Part shown: positions 14,939 to 23,212 of the stretch, piece by piece
Layout: every line of letters starts with the position of its first letter
Position numbering within the stretch: the first letter of the stretch is position 1
From: CAZEFK01 sp964511405
Lineage (GTDB): Bacteria > Pseudomonadota > Alphaproteobacteria > Elsterales > Elsteraceae
Assembly (NCBI GenBank): GCA_964511405.1
Contig: CAZEFK010000058.1
Coordinates: forward strand, 1 to 34,887
DNA length: 34,887 bases
Direction of reading: 5' to 3'
Made by a program: the position numbers and the translations under genes
Notes under the pieces: generated by a model
Told to the model about the DNA's origin: nothing
Seen by the model: the letters and a program-made list of their open reading frames with translations, nothing else
The model's database searches: none

Positions 14939-15315
14939 CTGCGCGGCTCGGCCAGCAGCGGCGCCAGGCAGCCCAGCAGGTCCTCGTCCTCGAAGGGCTT
15001 GTACAGCACGGCATCGGCACCGAAGGTCTCGGCCAGGGTCGCCGACTGCTCCAGCGGCATCATCGGGCCGCCGCCCGACATGACGACGATCCGGAGCGCC
15101 GGGAAGCGCTGACGCGCCTGCTTCAGGAACTGGATACCGTCGAGCTCGGGCATCCAGATGTCGGCGATGACCAGGTCGGGACACGCTTCGGCCAAGCGGG
15201 CCAGGCCTTCGGTGCCGTTGGCGGCCTCGCTGACGGCGTGCCCGGCCCGCTCGAGCACGGCGCGGACCGCCCGGCGGACCAGCGGGGCGTCTTCGATCAC
15301 CAGAATGGATGCCAT
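14932..15315 (-). CDS. Single-domain response regulator (CheY-like receiver)
   Basis: A 127-aa stand-alone receiver domain. It has the acidic pocket Glu8-Asp9, the phosphoacceptor Asp52 (LVIADIWMPELDG), Ser80 (VVMSGGG) and Lys106 (VLYKPFEDEDLL). No output domain follows, so it must act by binding a partner or as a phosphorelay intermediate. No histidine kinase lies nearby. The start codon is preceded by GGGGGCGGGG, and immediately upstream is a 15-bp perfect hairpin that would sit in the 5' leader of this transcript. The adjacent paaH-like gene is divergent. Confidence 0.92.
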   Translation of the reverse strand: MASILVIEDAPLVRRAVRAVLERAGHAVSEAANGTEGLARLAEACPDLVIADIWMPELDGIQFLKQARQRFPALRIVVMSGGGPMMPLEQSATLAETFGADAVLYKPFEDEDLLGCLAPLLAEPRSP

Positions 15316-15327
15316 GGCCCCGCCCCC

Positions 15328-15360
15328 GCTGCCTCGGCCCCGAACCGGGGCCGAGGCAGC
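15328..15360. promoter_or_regulatory. 15-bp perfect hairpin in the leader of the receiver gene
   Basis: Arms GCTGCCTCGGCCCCG (15328-15342) and CGGGGCCGAGGCAGC (15346-15360) with a 3-base loop AAC. It ends 13 bases upstream of the receiver start, next to its ribosome binding site, in a 167-bp divergent gap. There is no T-run on either side. It may control translation or transcription of the receiver gene, or insulate the two divergent genes. The rest of the gap (15361-15482) has AT-richer DNA, probably the paaH-like promoter, with no confident -35/-10. Confidence 0.75.
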
Positions 15361-15482
15361 CTAGTGTCGGAAGGTTAACGAATGTGCCCCGTAACCTGAT
15401 ACGAGGCAACGGGTCCGCGGCTGGCGATGGCCGAGCGGCGCCTTTATGGTGGCCGTCGGCATCAAGGGCGTCGAGGACAGGC

Positions 15483-17006
15483 ATGGCATTCGCAGCGGAC
15501 AAGCCCGACCTGACGGTGGCGGTGATCGGGGCCGGAACCATGGGGCGCGGAATCGCCCAGGTCGCGGCCGCCGGCGGCATGGCGGTGCTGCTGCACGACG
15601 CGCAGCCCGCCGCCGTGGCCGCGGCGATTGATGCCATCGGCGACGCCCTGGCGACCCAGGTGGCCAAGGGCCGGCTCGATCCGGACGCGGCGCGGGCGGC
15701 GCGGGAGCGGCTGCGCCCGGCGCCCGATCTCGACGCCTGCGCCGCGGCCGACCTGGCGGTCGAGGCCATCGTCGAGCGGCTGGACGCCAAGCAGGCCCTG
15801 TTCCAGGCGCTGGCCCAGCGCCTGCGCGCCGATGCCATCCTGGCCACCAACACGTCGTCGCTGTCGGTCGCCGCCATCGCGGCCGCAACCCCGGGGCCGG
15901 AGCGCGTGGCCGGGCTCCATTTCTTCAATCCCGTGCCGGCGATGAAGCTGGTCGAGGTGATCGGCGGCGTCCGCACCGCCCCCTGGGTCGTCGAGACGCT
16001 CATGGGCGTCGGCCGGCGCATGGGCCGGGTGCCCGTGCGCGCCGCCGACATGCCGGGATTCCTGGTCAACCACGCCGGGCGCGGTTTCCTGCCCGAGGCC
16101 GCGCGCATCCTGGCGCACGGCGTCGCCGCGGCCGCCGACATCGACCGCATCCTCAAGGACGCCGCCGGGTTCCGGATGGGGCCGTTCGAGCTGGCCGACC
16201 TGGTCGGGCTCGACGTCAGCACGGCGGTGATGGCGTCGATCTACGACCAGCAGTGGCACGAGCCGATGTACCAGCCCACGGCTCTCTTGGCCCAGCGCGC
16301 CGCCGCGGGCGTGCTGGGCCGCAAGACCGGCGCCGGCTTCTACGATTATCCCCAGGGGCGGATCGAGCCGCCACTCGAACCGCCGGTGCCCGACGACCGG
16401 CCCGGGCGCGTGTGGATCAGCCGCACGGATGGCCCCGGCCACGACGCCGTCGCGGCCGTTGTGGCCGAAGCCGGAATCGCGATCGACGCCGGCGAGCGGC
16501 CGGCCGCCGACAGCCTGTGCGTGGTGACGCCGGTGGGTGAGGACGCGACCTCGGCGGCGGTGCGCCACGGGCTCGACGCCCGTCGCACGGTCGCGATCGA
16601 TTGCCTGTTCGGCCTGGGATGCCGGCGCTCGGTGATGGCCACGCCGGCCACCGATCCGGCGATGCGCCGCGCCGCCCTCGGCCTGTTCGGCGGCCATGGC
16701 GTGCCGGCGACGCTGTTGCGCGACAGCCCGGGCTTCGTCGCCCAGCGCGTGGTCGCCATGGTCGTCAATGTCGGCACCGCGATCGCCGAGCAGCGCATCG
16801 CCACGCCCGCCGACATCGACCGCGGCGTCGAGCTCGGCCTCAACTATCCGCAGGGCCCGCTCGCCTGGGGCGACGCCCTGGGCCCGGCCCGGGTCCTGGC
16901 GCTGCTGGAGACGCTGCACCGGGTCACCGGCGAGCCGCGCTACCGCCCGACCGGCTGGCTCCGGCGCCGGGCCCAGCTCGGCCTGTCGCTGCTGACCGAA
17001 GATTGA
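15483..17006 (+). CDS. paaH: 3-hydroxyacyl-CoA dehydrogenase, PaaH type
   Basis: A 507-aa NAD-dependent dehydrogenase that oxidises 3-hydroxyacyl-CoA, in PaaH the 3-hydroxyadipyl-CoA of phenylacetate breakdown. The Rossmann motif is VAVIGAGTMGRGIAQVAA (residues 12-29). ATNTSSLSV and VAGLHFFNPVPAMKLVEV are the family active-site region. A first 3HCDH C-terminal domain follows, then a linker and a second one ending in GLNYPQGPLAWGDALG and RYRPTGWLRRRA. This two-C-terminal-domain layout and ending match PaaH as I remember it. The ATG at 15483 follows GAGGA. No other paa gene is in the window, so another 3-hydroxyacyl-CoA is possible. A CoA-transferase gene follows after 22 bp. Confidence 0.88.
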   Translation: MAFAADKPDLTVAVIGAGTMGRGIAQVAAAGGMAVLLHDAQPAAVAAAIDAIGDALATQVAKGRLDPDAARAARERLRPAPDLDACAAADLAVEAIVERLDAKQALFQALAQRLRADAILATNTSSLSVAAIAAATPGPERVAGLHFFNPVPAMKLVEVIGGVRTAPWVVETLMGVGRRMGRVPVRAADMPGFLVNHAGRGFLPEAARILAHGVAAAADIDRILKDAAGFRMGPFELADLVGLDVSTAVMASIYDQQWHEPMYQPTALLAQRAAAGVLGRKTGAGFYDYPQGRIEPPLEPPVPDDRPGRVWISRTDGPGHDAVAAVVAEAGIAIDAGERPAADSLCVVTPVGEDATSAAVRHGLDARRTVAIDCLFGLGCRRSVMATPATDPAMRRAALGLFGGHGVPATLLRDSPGFVAQRVVAMVVNVGTAIAEQRIATPADIDRGVELGLNYPQGPLAWGDALGPARVLALLETLHRVTGEPRYRPTGWLRRRAQLGLSLLTED

Positions 17007-17028
17007 TCCTGCTCGATGGAGACCGGCT

Positions 17029-18240
17029 TTGACCGCTGACCGCCCCGGCGCCCTCGCGGGCCTGCGCGTAATCGACCTCACCCGCGTGCTGGGCGGGCCC
17101 TACTGCACCCAGATGCTCGGCGACCACGGCGCCGACGTGATCAAGGTCGAGCCGCCCCAGGGCGACGAGACCCGCGGCTGGGGCCCGCCGTTCCAGGACG
17201 GCACCGCGTCCTACTATCTGGGCGTCAACCGCAGCAAGCGCGGCATGGCGCTGGACCTGTCGCAGCCGGACGGCCGCGCCGTGCTGCTGCGCCTGCTCGC
17301 GACCGCCGACGTGCTGGTCGAGAACTTCAAGACCGGCACCATGGAGAAGTGGGGCCTGGGCTACGACCAAGTGCTGGCCGAGCGCTTCCCGCGCCTGATC
17401 CACGCCCGCGTCTCGGGCTTCGGCGCCGACGGGCCGCTGGGCGGCCTGCCCGGCTACGACGCCGTGATCCAGGGCATGGCCGGGCTGATGAGCGTCAATG
17501 GCGAGCCGGACGGCGCCCCGGTGCGCGTCGGCGTGCCGGTGGTCGACCTCGCCACCGGCATGAACATGACCATCGCCATCCTGATGGCCCTGATCGAGCG
17601 CGGCGTCTCGGGGCGCGGCCAGTTCGTCGAGGCGACGCTGTTCGACAGCGCCGTCGCGCTGCAGCACCCGCACATCGCCAATTTCCTGCTGTCGAACCGG
17701 CCGCCGCGCCGCAGCGGCAACGGCCACACCAACATCTATCCTTATGACCAGTTCCCGACCGCGACCAAGCGCATCTATGTGGCGATCGGCAACGACCGGC
17801 AGTTCGAGCGGTTCTGCGCGGCCCTGGGCCAGGCCGCGCTGGCCGCCGACCCGCGCTTCCGCACCAACGGCGACCGGCTGGCCAATCGCGCCGCCCTGGA
17901 GGCGCTGCTGGTGGCCGCCCTCGCCGACCAGGACGGCGAAGCGCTGACCACCCGGCTACAGGCCGACGGCGTGCCCTGCGGCCTGATCCTGGACGTGCCC
18001 GACGTGGTCGAGCACCCGCACACCCGCCATCGCGACATGATCGTGGCGTTCGACGGCTATCGTGGCACCGGCACGCCGGTGAAGCTCAGCCGGACGCCGG
18101 CCGTGCCGCACCGGCCGCCGCCGGCGTTCGGCGAAGCGACACGGGCCGTGCTGCACGAAGCCGGCTATGACGAAGCCGAGATCCGCGCGCTGATCGAGCG
18201 GCGTGTCGTCTTCGATGCGCCCCCGGCCGGCGATCGCTGA
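17029..18240 (+). CDS. CaiB/BaiF (family III) CoA-transferase
   Basis: A 403-aa family III CoA-transferase, which moves CoA between acids through an enzyme-bound anhydride. It has LAGLRVIDLTRVLGGPYCTQMLGDHGADVIKVE-type N-terminal sequence (given here by its key residues Asp16, Gly32-Asp33), the YYLGVNRSKRGMALDL motif (62-77), VENFKTGTMEKWGL (97-110) and the catalytic Asp173 in VVDLATGMN. The start is TTG at 17029, preceded by TGGAG; the ATG at 17016 is not usable because its frame stops after seven codons. It is in line with the PaaH-like gene (22 bp), suggesting a shared acyl-CoA degradation route. The acid substrate is unknown. Confidence 0.93.
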   Translation: MTADRPGALAGLRVIDLTRVLGGPYCTQMLGDHGADVIKVEPPQGDETRGWGPPFQDGTASYYLGVNRSKRGMALDLSQPDGRAVLLRLLATADVLVENFKTGTMEKWGLGYDQVLAERFPRLIHARVSGFGADGPLGGLPGYDAVIQGMAGLMSVNGEPDGAPVRVGVPVVDLATGMNMTIAILMALIERGVSGRGQFVEATLFDSAVALQHPHIANFLLSNRPPRRSGNGHTNIYPYDQFPTATKRIYVAIGNDRQFERFCAALGQAALAADPRFRTNGDRLANRAALEALLVAALADQDGEALTTRLQADGVPCGLILDVPDVVEHPHTRHRDMIVAFDGYRGTGTPVKLSRTPAVPHRPPPAFGEATRAVLHEAGYDEAEIRALIERRVVFDAPPAGDR

Positions 18241-20266
18241 CGGCGTGCGGCGCGACCCGGCCCCGACCCCGACCGCCACCACCGCGCCGGAGCGGCGGTT
18301 GCGGGTTCCGATCACCTGGGTCCTGCAGATCAGCACGGCGCTGCTGCTCGCCGCGGCCGTCGCCAGCGTCCTGGCGATCAGCCTGACGGAAGGCCGCCGC
18401 GCCGCGCGGCTGCTGCTGCAGGAGCGCGCCGGGCGCACGATCGAGGCGGTGGTCGGGCGCCTGCTCGGCGGCTATGTCGACCCGCTGGTGCGCGGGCTCG
18501 ACGGCATCGGCGCGGCCATCGAAGCGGGCGCGCTCGACCCCGGCGATGCCGAGGCGATGGGCCGTTTCGTCGCCGGCGCGGAGGCGACGACGCCGCAGCT
18601 GGGCGAGCTGGCGTTCATCCGCCCGGACCTGCGGGCCGACGTCTACGCCGACCGCGGCGCGCCGCGGCGCGACCAGGACTACGACCTGCCCGAGATCCGC
18701 GAGATGCTGGACTGGGCCCGCAGTGCCCACGGGCTGCGCTGGAACCCGCCGCAATGGAGCCCGATGCTGGAGCAGCCGATCCTGTCGGCGGTGCGGCCGG
18801 TGCACCGGGACGGCCGACTGCTGGGCGTCCTGCGCACCGCCCGGCCGCTCGGCTCGCTGGCGCAGACCCTTGCCGGGCTGACCCCGACCGACGACGAGCG
18901 GGCCTTCATCCTGTATGGCGACGACATGGTCGTCGCGTGCGCCGGCGCGACGGCGGCGACCCGGCCGTCGGCGGACCATCCGCTGCCGCGCCTGGACGAA
19001 TCAGGCAACCCGGTGCTGGCGCGCCTGTGGACGCCGGCCGCCGACACCATCGCCCTGCCCGACCCCAACCTCAGCGCGCGCATCCTGCACCTGCCGGCCG
19101 GGGACTATACCGTCGTCTACCAGTCCCGCGACGCCGGCACCGACAAGCGCTGGATCGTCGGCACCTACGCCCGCGGCAACCTGGCCGCCGCCGAGATGCG
19201 GCGGGTCGAGCGCATGGGGGCCGCCGGCGCTGCGATCCTGGCGCTGGCGGTCGCCGTCGTGTTCGGCGTCGGCCGCGGCTTGAGCCGCCCGGTGGTCGGG
19301 CTCGCCCGGGCGGCGGCAACCATCGAGCGCCAGGACCTCGACGGCTTCCGGCCGCTCGCCCGCAGCCGGATTCGCGAGGTCGACCAAGCCGCCCGCGCCT
19401 TCAACGGCATGGTCGACGGCCTGAAGGAGCGCGAGCGCATCCGCGACCTGTTCGGCCGCTACGTGCCGCGGGACGTGGCACGATCGCTGCTGGCCGGGCC
19501 GCAGGCGCTGATGCTGGGCGGCGCCAAGTGCCAGATCACCATGCTGTTCTCGGACGTCGCCGACTTCACGACGATGTCCGAGCAACTGCCGCCCGACCAC
19601 ATCCTGGGGCTGCTCAACCAGTATTTCGACGAGATCTATACGCGGATCAACGATCAGGGCGGGATCATCGTCGACTTCATGGGCGACGGCATGTTCGCGA
19701 TCTTCGGGGCCCCGGTCGCCCAAGCCGACCACGCCGCGCGGGCGGTCGCCGCAGCCCGGGCCATTGCCGCCTTCGCCGACGGCTTCGCGCGCGATTGCCG
19801 GGCCCGGGGCGTGCCCTTCGGGGCCACCCGGATCGGCCTGCACACGGGCGTCGCCACCGTGGGCAACCTGGGTTCGCTCAATCGGGTCAAGTACAGCGCC
19901 GTGGGCGACGTCGTGAACACCGCCTCGCGGCTGGAAGGCGCGAACAAACTGTTCGGGACGGGCCTGCTGGCCAGCGCCGAGACCGTCCGCCAGGCCGGCA
20001 CGGCCGAGTGCCGGCCGCTGGGCGCCCTGGTGCTGAAGGGCCGGATCACGCCGCTGCCGGTCTTCGAGATCGCGGTGGCCGCCATGCCGGACCATTGGGT
20101 CGACTACCGCACCGCCTTCGCCCGGCTGGAGGCCGGCGACGCCGACGCGGCCGCCGCCTTTCGCGCCCTGGCCACCGTGGCGCCCGACGACGGCGTCGTG
20201 CGCGCCCATCTGGACCGGCTGGAGGCTGGTGTCGTCTCCACCGTCATCGAGCTGACCCAGAAGTAG
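18215..20266 (+). CDS. Membrane class III adenylate/guanylate cyclase with extracytoplasmic sensor and HAMP
   Basis: A 683-aa transmembrane cyclase. TM1 is at about residues 33-57, a periplasmic sensor at 60-333, TM2 at 335-354, HAMP at 355-405, and the catalytic domain at 437-620. Metal-binding Asp447 (FSDVADF) and Asp491 (MGDGMFAIFG) are present, as are Asn568 and Arg572 (VVNTASRLEG). The position that is usually an adenine-contacting Lys is Asp487 (VDFMGDG), and the usual Asp/Thr partner is Ser561 (KYSAVGD), so nucleotide specificity is uncertain. The start overlaps the CoA-transferase end by 26 bp; a GTG at 18203 would add four residues. The sensed signal is unknown. Confidence 0.92.
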   Translation: MRPRPAIADGVRRDPAPTPTATTAPERRLRVPITWVLQISTALLLAAAVASVLAISLTEGRRAARLLLQERAGRTIEAVVGRLLGGYVDPLVRGLDGIGAAIEAGALDPGDAEAMGRFVAGAEATTPQLGELAFIRPDLRADVYADRGAPRRDQDYDLPEIREMLDWARSAHGLRWNPPQWSPMLEQPILSAVRPVHRDGRLLGVLRTARPLGSLAQTLAGLTPTDDERAFILYGDDMVVACAGATAATRPSADHPLPRLDESGNPVLARLWTPAADTIALPDPNLSARILHLPAGDYTVVYQSRDAGTDKRWIVGTYARGNLAAAEMRRVERMGAAGAAILALAVAVVFGVGRGLSRPVVGLARAAATIERQDLDGFRPLARSRIREVDQAARAFNGMVDGLKERERIRDLFGRYVPRDVARSLLAGPQALMLGGAKCQITMLFSDVADFTTMSEQLPPDHILGLLNQYFDEIYTRINDQGGIIVDFMGDGMFAIFGAPVAQADHAARAVAAARAIAAFADGFARDCRARGVPFGATRIGLHTGVATVGNLGSLNRVKYSAVGDVVNTASRLEGANKLFGTGLLASAETVRQAGTAECRPLGALVLKGRITPLPVFEIAVAAMPDHWVDYRTAFARLEAGDADAAAAFRALATVAPDDGVVRAHLDRLEAGVVSTVIELTQK

Positions 20267-20271
20267 GTCAG
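20252..20271. terminator. Inverted repeat at a 1-bp convergent junction
   Basis: Arms CTGACC (20252-20257) and GGTCAG (20266-20271) with an 8-base loop span both stop codons of the cyclase and GT39 genes, which are separated by one base. The stem is short and lacks a T-run; a terminator role is inferred from position. Confidence 0.35.
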
Positions 20272-21743
20272 TCCAGCAAGCCGCCGCGGTAGCCCTCCAG
20301 CCGGTACAGCCGGAACCCTTCCACCTCGCGGCCGGCACGCAGGCGCGGCACCGTGCCCAACGGCGTGACGGCATCGAAAGCCGGCTTCACCGCGTCAGCC
20401 TGATCCTTGCGGTCGGAGGCGATGTACAAAGCAGGCCCGGATGCCAGGCGGGCCGCGTCGACCAGCGGCTCGTTGCTGTAGCGGACCGACTGGTTGGCCT
20501 GGAACACCACGCTGTCCGGCGGCAGGTAGAAGCGCAGGATGCCGGTCAGGCCGTAGTCGCTGGTCACGATGTAGCGGGCGCCGGCGCCGCGGGCGGCGGC
20601 CTCGACGGCGGCGGCCAGGCCGCGCCAGCCGGCCAGCCGCGCCGTCGGATCGATCCGCTGCGAGGCCGGCACCAGCCCGGTCGCGGCCTGGACATAGACC
20701 GCGGCCGACAGCACCAGCCCGACCCAGGGTGCCGCCCGGAGCGCCCGGCGCAGCGGCGGCCAGGTCGAGCCGCCGAAGGCCGCGACCGCGGCCAGGATCG
20801 CGGCCGGATAGGCCGCCCCCGGCCAGTTCGCCTGGACCCGGTCGGCCAGGGCATGATGCACGAAGAACAGGAGCATCGGCGCCGCCGTCAGCGCCAGCAG
20901 CAGCCACTCCGGCCGCCGCCCGGCCAGACCGCGCCACGTCGCGATGCCCAGGCCGGCCACGGCGAACAGGAAGATCAGCGGCGACACCAGGCCCGCCTGG
21001 CCACCCAGGAACTCCCAGAGATAGCGCAGGCCGGCCTCGGAGCCGGCGCCGACGCGCCCGAACTGCTTGGCAAACGACACCCAGCCATGCTGGGCGTTCC
21101 ACACCACCGCCGGCAGGAACAGCACCAGCGCCAGCACCGCCGCCGCCCACGGCTCCCGGCGCCGGAGCCAGGGCCGCATGTCCGGCGACAGCAGCAGCCA
21201 CAGGCCGGCCCCGGCCCCCAGGAAGAAGCCGATATATTTGCTCAGCAGCAGGGCGCCCATGGCGGCGCCGAACAGGTACCACCAGCCGCCGCGGCCGGTG
21301 CGCTGGACCAGCGCCAGGGCCAGGGTCCCGAGGGTCCAGAACAGCAGGGCCGGCGTGTCGGGCGTGATGATCACGGCCCCCACCGCGACCAGCGGCATGG
21401 CGTTGGTCCACAGCACCGCGGCCAGGGCCGTCCGGCGATCGCCGAACAGCGTCACGCCCAGAAGAAAGAGCAGCGCCGAACCGGCCACGCTGCCGAGCAA
21501 AGCCATGCTGCGCACGGCCCAGACGCTGTGGCCGAACAGGAGGGTGCCGGCGGCGATCCACCAGGCCACCATCGGCGGATGATCGTAGTAGCTGAGCGCC
21601 GGATGCTGCGCCCACAGCCAGTAGTAAGCCTCGTCGGGCGCGAAGTCGGTGGCGGCCGCCACCGCTACCCGGGCCGCCAGCAGCAGGGCCAGGACCGCGA
21701 GCGCGGGACCGCTGTCGGTCAGCGTCCAGCCGGTCCGCGCCAT
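20268..21743 (-). CDS. Glycosyltransferase family 39 (ArnT/PMT-like, polytopic membrane)
   Basis: A 491-aa integral membrane GT-C glycosyltransferase that would transfer a sugar from a polyprenyl-phosphate donor on the periplasmic side. The first loop has the catalytic Asp37-Glu38 in FAPDEAYYWLWAQ, followed by SYYDHPPMVAW, hallmarks of the family. About 10-12 hydrophobic segments follow, then a soluble C-terminal region (about 395-491) containing YIVTSDYGLTGIL. The ATG at 21743 lies 4 bp downstream of the GT2-GtrA stop, so the two form an operon. That partner would make the lipid-linked sugar donor used here. The acceptor (lipid A, another glycan or a protein) is not known. Confidence 0.92.
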   Translation of the reverse strand: MARTGWTLTDSGPALAVLALLLAARVAVAAATDFAPDEAYYWLWAQHPALSYYDHPPMVAWWIAAGTLLFGHSVWAVRSMALLGSVAGSALLFLLGVTLFGDRRTALAAVLWTNAMPLVAVGAVIITPDTPALLFWTLGTLALALVQRTGRGGWWYLFGAAMGALLLSKYIGFFLGAGAGLWLLLSPDMRPWLRRREPWAAAVLALVLFLPAVVWNAQHGWVSFAKQFGRVGAGSEAGLRYLWEFLGGQAGLVSPLIFLFAVAGLGIATWRGLAGRRPEWLLLALTAAPMLLFFVHHALADRVQANWPGAAYPAAILAAVAAFGGSTWPPLRRALRAAPWVGLVLSAAVYVQAATGLVPASQRIDPTARLAGWRGLAAAVEAAARGAGARYIVTSDYGLTGILRFYLPPDSVVFQANQSVRYSNEPLVDAARLASGPALYIASDRKDQADAVKPAFDAVTPLGTVPRLRAGREVEGFRLYRLEGYRGGLLD

Positions 21744-21747
21744 CACG

Positions 21748-22881
21748 CTAGCGATGGCGCCAGGTGAAGATCGAGCTGGCGGCGTAGTTCCACACCGCAC
21801 CCATGACCGCCCCGGCCGGCCCCGCCGCCCACCACAGCCCCAGCTCGCGCCAGACCGCGTCGGCCACTTCCAGGTTGGCCAGGGCGCCGATCGCGCACAC
21901 GGCATAGAATGACAGCAATCCGCGGACCAGCTTCCAGCCGCCGAGCCGCCGGTCCCGATAGGTCAGGGCGTTGTTCAGAAAGAAGTTCGAGGTCATGGCC
22001 ACGCCTGTCGCGAGCGCCTGCGCCGGCACGAACCCCAGGCCGGCGCCGCGCAGACCGCCATAGAGCACGGCCATGTGGACCGCGACGCCCAGCGCCCCGA
22101 CGATCGAGAACACGATGAACCGCACCGGCAGCAGGTTGCGGGTCAGCTTGGCCAGCAGCAGCAGCAGGAACTCCCACGCCACCATGGCATCGAGCTTGCT
22201 GGCGCCCTCGCGGCGGGCACGGAACCGGAAGCCGAGCTCGGCGAAGCGCAGCGGCCGCGGCGACGAAGCGAACAGGTCGAGCAGGATCTTGAACCCCAGG
22301 ACGGAGAGATGGGGGGCGGCGGCGTCGAACACGTCACGCCGCAGCATGAAGAAGCCGCTGAGCGGGTCGGCGACCGGCGCGCGCACAATCGCGCGGCTGA
22401 GGCTCAAGCCCAGGCGGCTGATGGTGCGGCGAAGCGGCGACAGCCCATCCAGCCCACCGCCGGCGACATAGCGGCTGCCGATCACCATATCGACCGTGCC
22501 CCGCCGCAGCTCCGCCAGCATCGCCGGCAGCAACTGCTCGTCATGCTGCAGGTCGCCGTCGATGACGGCGACGAACGGCGCGGCGCTGGCCTGGATGCCC
22601 TCGATGCAGGCGCTCGACAGCCCGCGCCGGCCCACGCGCTTGAGGCACCGCACGCGGCTGTCGACGCGGGCGACGGCGCGCGCCTCTTCGGCCGTGCCAT
22701 CGGGCGAATCGTCGTCGACGAAGATGATCTCGAACGACTCGCCTGCCAGCGCGGCCGATACCGCGGCGATCAGCGGCCGGACATTGGGCCGCTCGTTGAA
22801 GGTCGGCACGACCACGCTGACCGCCAGCGGCAGGATTCCGGCCGGCTGCGGCGGCATCGCGGCCGCCTCCACTGTTGCCAT
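21748..22881 (-). CDS. GT2 polyprenyl-phosphate glycosyltransferase fused to a GtrA domain
   Basis: A 377-aa fusion. Residues 20-245 are a DPM1-like GT2 domain (SVVVPTFNERPNV, IIFVDDDSPDGT, the DxD-like VIDGDLQHD with Asp108 and Asp110, GFFMLRRDVF). Residues 250-377 are a GtrA-type four-helix membrane domain (RFIVFSIVGALGVAVHM, SNFFLNNALTYRDRR, WNYAASSIFTW). It should load a sugar from a nucleotide donor onto polyprenyl phosphate and help flip it. The downstream GT39 gene starts 4 bp later, so this is a modification cassette of the ArnC/ArnT kind. The start at 22881 is preceded by GGGAGGG about 13 bases away; an ATG at 22917 is an alternative adding twelve residues. Confidence 0.93.
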   Translation of the reverse strand: MATVEAAAMPPQPAGILPLAVSVVVPTFNERPNVRPLIAAVSAALAGESFEIIFVDDDSPDGTAEEARAVARVDSRVRCLKRVGRRGLSSACIEGIQASAAPFVAVIDGDLQHDEQLLPAMLAELRRGTVDMVIGSRYVAGGGLDGLSPLRRTISRLGLSLSRAIVRAPVADPLSGFFMLRRDVFDAAAPHLSVLGFKILLDLFASSPRPLRFAELGFRFRARREGASKLDAMVAWEFLLLLLAKLTRNLLPVRFIVFSIVGALGVAVHMAVLYGGLRGAGLGFVPAQALATGVAMTSNFFLNNALTYRDRRLGGWKLVRGLLSFYAVCAIGALANLEVADAVWRELGLWWAAGPAGAVMGAVWNYAASSIFTWRHR

Positions 22882-23212
22882 GGACGTCGAACGACCCTCC
22901 CGTCGGGGCCCCTCCATACGGGACCGGCGGCGCCGACCGCAACAGATTTCACGGCCTCCCGCCATGTGCGGCAACGAACGCCATATTTCGCCAATTCTTG
23001 TCACATCCACTGGCGGCTTATTTCAGGCTTATTCGACGATGGATAAGGATCGATGCGCTCTTCTTGAGGTGATCGCAGTCACAATGCCGGGACAGCAAGG
23101 AATCGTTAACAGTCGGGCCGTCATGCTCGTGGCGGGCATACCGCTTGGACAAGTGTGGCCAAGGGGTGCTCGCCGCGCGGGCCCGTCCCGCGAGCGCTTG
23201 CAGGAACTCCGG
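22882..23212. other. 331-bp intergenic promoter region between the GT operon and the PAS gene
   Basis: No convincing gene. Bases 22975-23120 are clearly AT-richer than the surroundings and probably hold both divergent promoters. A CRP-like dyad is at 23068-23083. The PAS frame stays open back to an ATG at 23039, so a longer PAS protein is formally possible, but the extra residues look unlike a domain. Confidence 0.5.
23068..23083. promoter_or_regulatory. CRP/FNR-like dyad
   Basis: GGTGA, six bases TCGCAG, then TCACA: nine of ten positions of the CRP core TGTGA-N6-TCACA. It lies 130 bp upstream of the PAS gene in the AT-richer gap. A chance match is possible. It is noted partly because a cyclase gene lies nearby. 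Confidence 0.35.

Noticed and set aside
14414..16222. A 602-codon minus-strand open frame over the protease, receiver and paaH-like genes.
   Set aside because: It crosses three well-supported genes on both strands, has shadow-type Ala/Arg/Ser composition and shows no recognisable motif.
15462..17081. A 539-codon minus-strand open frame opposite the paaH-like gene.
   Set aside because: It is a mirror of the paaH-like coding sequence, rich in Arg, His, Gly and Gln, with no conserved features.
22496..23212. A long N-terminal extension of the PAS protein, or a start at 23039.
   Set aside because: The extension is antisense to the glycosyltransferase or runs through the promoter region. The ATG at 23213 has AGGA upstream and starts just before the domain.
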